Source of the DNA: Streptomyces sp. GQFP
GTDB lineage: Bacteria; Actinomycetota; Actinomycetes; Streptomycetales; Streptomycetaceae
NCBI RefSeq assembly: GCF_021545335.1
Contig: NZ_CP089312.1
Span: forward strand, 3,038,001 to 3,102,000
DNA length: 64,000 nucleotides
Direction: 5' to 3'
In this document: piece after piece, positions 61,858 to 64,000 of the stretch
Numbering within the stretch: position 1 is the first letter of the stretch
How the letters are laid out: each line of letters begins with the position of its first letter
The notes under the pieces: generated by a model
What the model was told of the DNA's origin: nothing
Seen by the model: only the letters and a program-made list of their open reading frames with translations
The model's database searches: none
Translations under genes and position numbers: made by a program

Positions 61858-63081
61858 ATGAACAGCAGCACGGGAGGCACGGAAAGCCTCCTCCGGCAGC
61901 CGAAGGCTGTCTGGGCGACCGCCGGCGCGTCCGTCGTCGCCTTCATGGGCATCGGGCTGGTCGACCCGATCCTGCCGTCCATCGCCAAGGGCCTGGACGC
62001 CACGGCCGGACAGGTCTCCCTGCTCTTCACCTCGTACTTCCTGATCACCGCCGTGGCCATGCTGGTCACCGGCTTCGTCTCCAGCCGCATCGGCGGCCGC
62101 AAGACCCTGCTGCTCGGCCTCGCGTTCGTCGTGGTCTTCGCGGGTCTGGCCGGCACCTCGGGCTCGGTCGCCGAACTGGTCGGCTTCCGGGCGGGCTGGG
62201 GCCTCGGCAACGCGCTCTTCGTCTCGACGGCCCTCGCGGTCATCGTCGGCGCGGCGGCCGGCGGCAGCGCCGCGGCGATCCTGCTGTACGAGTCCGCCCT
62301 GGGCCTCGGGATGGCGTGCGGCCCCCTGCTGGGCGCGCTGCTCGGCAACGCCAGCTGGCGCTACCCCTTCTTCGGCACCGCGTTCCTGATGGCGATCGGT
62401 TTCCTGTGCATCACGGTGTTCCTGAAGGAGCAGCCGAAGCCGGCCCGGAAGACCTCGCTGCTCGACCCGGTCAGGGCGCTCGGCCACGGCGGTCTGGCCT
62501 CGGCCGCGATCTCGTCCTTCTTCTACAACTACACGTTCTTCACCGTCCTGGCCTTCACCCCGTTCGTGCTCGACATGACGCCCTACAAGTCGGGGGCCGT
62601 GTTCTTCGCCTGGGGTGTGCTGCTGGCCGTCTCGTCGGTGCTGGTCGCTCCGCGGTTGCAGCGGCGGTTCGGATCGCTGACGGTGCTGGGTGGCTCGCTG
62701 GTGCTGCTCGCCGTGGACGTGCTGGTCCTCGGCTACGGCAGTCACACCACTGCCGTGGTCTGCACGGTGCTGTCCGGTGCGTTCATCGGTGTGAACAACA
62801 CGGTGTATACGGAGCTGGCGCTCGGGGTCTCCGACGCTCCCCGGCCGGTCGCCAGCGCCGGTTACAACTTCGTGCGGTGGTTCGCGGCGGCTGCGGCGCC
62901 GTTCCTCGCGCCGAAGATCGAGGGGTGGAGCGACATTCACATGCCGTTCGTGGTCGCGGCGGTTACCGCCGTGCTCGGCGCGGTGGTGGTTGTCGTGCGG
63001 CGGAAGTCGCTGACGCACGAAGTGGAGGAGCTGGAGGTTCGGCACGCTGCGGAGGACAGTGTTGGCGTCTTTGCGAGTTGA
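61858..63081 (+). CDS. MFS transporter, drug/metabolite efflux type
   Basis: 407 residues from ATG 61858 (GGGGAG site). Twelve membrane helices; motif A-like segment VTGFVSSRIGGRKTLLLG between helices 2 and 3 and a motif C-like GLGMACGPLLGALLG in helix 5 point to a proton-driven antiporter of the 12-TM drug-export group. Charged C-terminal tail. Its isolated A/T-rich operator suggests inducible expression. Substrate unknown. Confidence 0.92.
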   Translation: MNSSTGGTESLLRQPKAVWATAGASVVAFMGIGLVDPILPSIAKGLDATAGQVSLLFTSYFLITAVAMLVTGFVSSRIGGRKTLLLGLAFVVVFAGLAGTSGSVAELVGFRAGWGLGNALFVSTALAVIVGAAAGGSAAAILLYESALGLGMACGPLLGALLGNASWRYPFFGTAFLMAIGFLCITVFLKEQPKPARKTSLLDPVRALGHGGLASAAISSFFYNYTFFTVLAFTPFVLDMTPYKSGAVFFAWGVLLAVSSVLVAPRLQRRFGSLTVLGGSLVLLAVDVLVLGYGSHTTAVVCTVLSGAFIGVNNTVYTELALGVSDAPRPVASAGYNFVRWFAAAAAPFLAPKIEGWSDIHMPFVVAAVTAVLGAVVVVVRRKSLTHEVEELEVRHAAEDSVGVFAS

Positions 63082-63103
63082 GCACGGTGGTTTGCCTGCG
63101 GGC

Positions 63104-63147
63104 CTGTGGGGGCTTGTCGCGCAGTTCCCCGCGCCCCTTTGGGGCGC
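63104..63147 (-). repeat. dispersed repeat, family B, copy 3 with hairpin
   Basis: Inverted copy of the family-B core (about 63111-63137) extended by GCGCCCC/GGGGCGC (63131-63137 / 63141-63147, loop TTT), which can act as terminator for the MFS gene 50 nt upstream. Confidence 0.75.
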
Positions 63148-63215
63148 GCTTGCCCAACTGGTGGTTTCCAAGCGGCCGTTGGTGATGTCTGTCACTCCGG
63201 AGTCGGATGTGAGGG

Positions 63216-63821
63216 TCAGTCCAGGGGGACGGACTTGCGGGACGGGTCCCGTAGGTCTGTTCCGTTTGTGAGCCAGCGTTCCTGGAGGGCCTGGGCGCCG
63301 TGGACGCGTTTCCAGGCGGCCTCGTTCGGGGTCATCGGGAGCAGGGGCAGGAAGCGGACGGGGTCCAGGGGCTCGTCCAGCTCCAGGTCCTCGATCAGGC
63401 CGCCCGGCTCGGCGACCAGGACCGAGGTGAAGGGCGCCCCCGGCCACAGCGGCTCGCCTACGTCGAGCGACGCGCCGGGAGCCACGATCACCCCCTCGAC
63501 CTGCGGGGACGCGGCGAGGACGGCGAGCGGGCGCAGCACCTTGTCGGTGTCGGCGAGGCCGGCCCGGACGGAGATGACCAGTTCGGCGCGCGGGCCCTTC
63601 ACCGGGTCGGCGAGGACCGCCGCGGGGTCCGCCATCGGCTGCGCGGACATGCCGAGCGTGGCGTAGCGGACGATCTCCCCGTCCCCCCCGTCCCGGTCCT
63701 GGCCCTGGAAACGCAGCACCTCGACGCGGTCCGTACCGAGGAAGGTGACCGCGGCGCGCGCGTCCGGTTCGCCCAGCGTCGTACGCAACCGGGCCTCGAC
63801 CAGAGGAAGAACATCAGCCAT
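63216..63821 (-). CDS. suppressor-of-fused (SUFU) domain protein
   Basis: 201 residues from ATG 63819-63821; a TTG 11 codons upstream has an AAGG site and is an alternative. The sequence is that of bacterial SUFU-domain proteins (VTFLGTDRVEVLRF, AELVISVRAG, FLPLLPMTPNEAAWKRVHG). Bacterial SUFU proteins are sometimes immunity factors to polymorphic toxins, but here no toxin is adjacent and the gene is a lone housekeeping-type copy. No signal peptide. Confidence 0.85.
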   Translation of the reverse strand: MADVLPLVEARLRTTLGEPDARAAVTFLGTDRVEVLRFQGQDRDGGDGEIVRYATLGMSAQPMADPAAVLADPVKGPRAELVISVRAGLADTDKVLRPLAVLAASPQVEGVIVAPGASLDVGEPLWPGAPFTSVLVAEPGGLIEDLELDEPLDPVRFLPLLPMTPNEAAWKRVHGAQALQERWLTNGTDLRDPSRKSVPLD

Positions 63822-63863
63822 GCGGCGAGCATAGAACTCGTCAGTTGCGGGCAAACGCGCACC

Positions 63864-64000
63864 TTGACAGTTCCGTCGGCTGTTACCCTAGGCCGGGTCC
63901 GGGCAGCACGCAGAAGCGTCGCGATCAAGTCCCGACACCTACGAAGTTCCCCTTAGGGGGCTCCCCTTGAAGGGGAATGATCGTCCCTCACGAGGGACCG
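63864..64000 (+). promoter_or_regulatory. promoter and structured leader of a gene beyond the window
   Basis: TTGACA at 63864-63869 with CTAGGC/TAGGCC 18-19 nt downstream reads rightward. The following 100 nt contain no start codon in good context and several hairpins: CCCCT/AGGGG (63963-63967 / 63971-63975) and GTCCCTC/GAGGGAC. A structured 5' leader or attenuator of the next gene is likely; its type is not recognised. Confidence 0.55.

Noticed and set aside
63216..63821. Toxin-immunity pair with the SUFU-domain protein
   Set aside because: No polymorphic toxin, RHS or effector gene is adjacent.

Overview
The window is about 72% G+C, and almost every gene ends its codons in G or C. It carries families typical of mycolate-free, mycothiol-making Actinobacteria: a WhiB-like regulator with an AT-hook (WblC/WhiB7), AdnA/AdnB, UvrD2 with HRDC, mycoredoxin, MoeZ, and UPF0182, PPA1309, DUF3107, DUF3152 and DUF2342 proteins. 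Gene content and order indicate the conserved core of a Streptomyces chromosome. From memory it corresponds to the region of S. coelicolor around moeZ, adnAB, uvrD2 and wblC.

Left part (1-17.2 kb): a Sel1/TPR protein cut by the window edge, an initiator tRNA, UPF0182, PPA1309, a YlbL-type PDZ/Lon-like protease, MoaE, an epimerase, a DUF2342 zincin coupled to a NUDIX hydrolase, a three-gene TerD/AIM24 block, a YgjP-like metallopeptidase, and an orphan ThiF/cyclodehydratase-like protein overlapping an ABC1 kinase.

Regulatory and DNA-repair block (17.2-31.7 kb): wblC has a roughly 600-nt leader with a WblC-style promoter, a well-initiated 107-codon upstream ORF and an intrinsic terminator that looks like an attenuator. 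It is followed by uvrD2, mycoredoxin, nudC, an M20 dipeptidase, adnB-adnA and an alkyltransferase-like (ATL) protein.

Envelope and polysaccharide block (31.8-44.1 kb): a membrane protein joining a kinase-like domain to a LPG-synthase-type domain, two tandem secreted tripeptidyl-aminopeptidase-like lipoproteins, moeZ, and a compact operon holding a PelF-like GT4 glycosyltransferase, a polytopic membrane protein, a 17-codon mini-ORF, an NAD-dependent epimerase and a spherulin-4-like protein. This operon resembles a reduced Pel/galactosaminogalactan locus and is the strongest candidate for an undescribed system here.

Right part (44.2-64 kb): a decayed oligopeptide ABC transporter with a permease-ATPase chimera, DUF3152, hydrolases, a TetR regulator, DUF3107, an intact group IIC intron inserted at a 20-bp terminator stem, a ferritin-like protein, a DEAD-box RNA helicase that seems to start at CTG and ends in a 500-residue repetitive basic tail, and then NYN, MarC, PHP, MFS and SUFU-domain genes. 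Two families of short dispersed intergenic repeats lie in the gaps. No rRNA, CRISPR array or prophage was seen.
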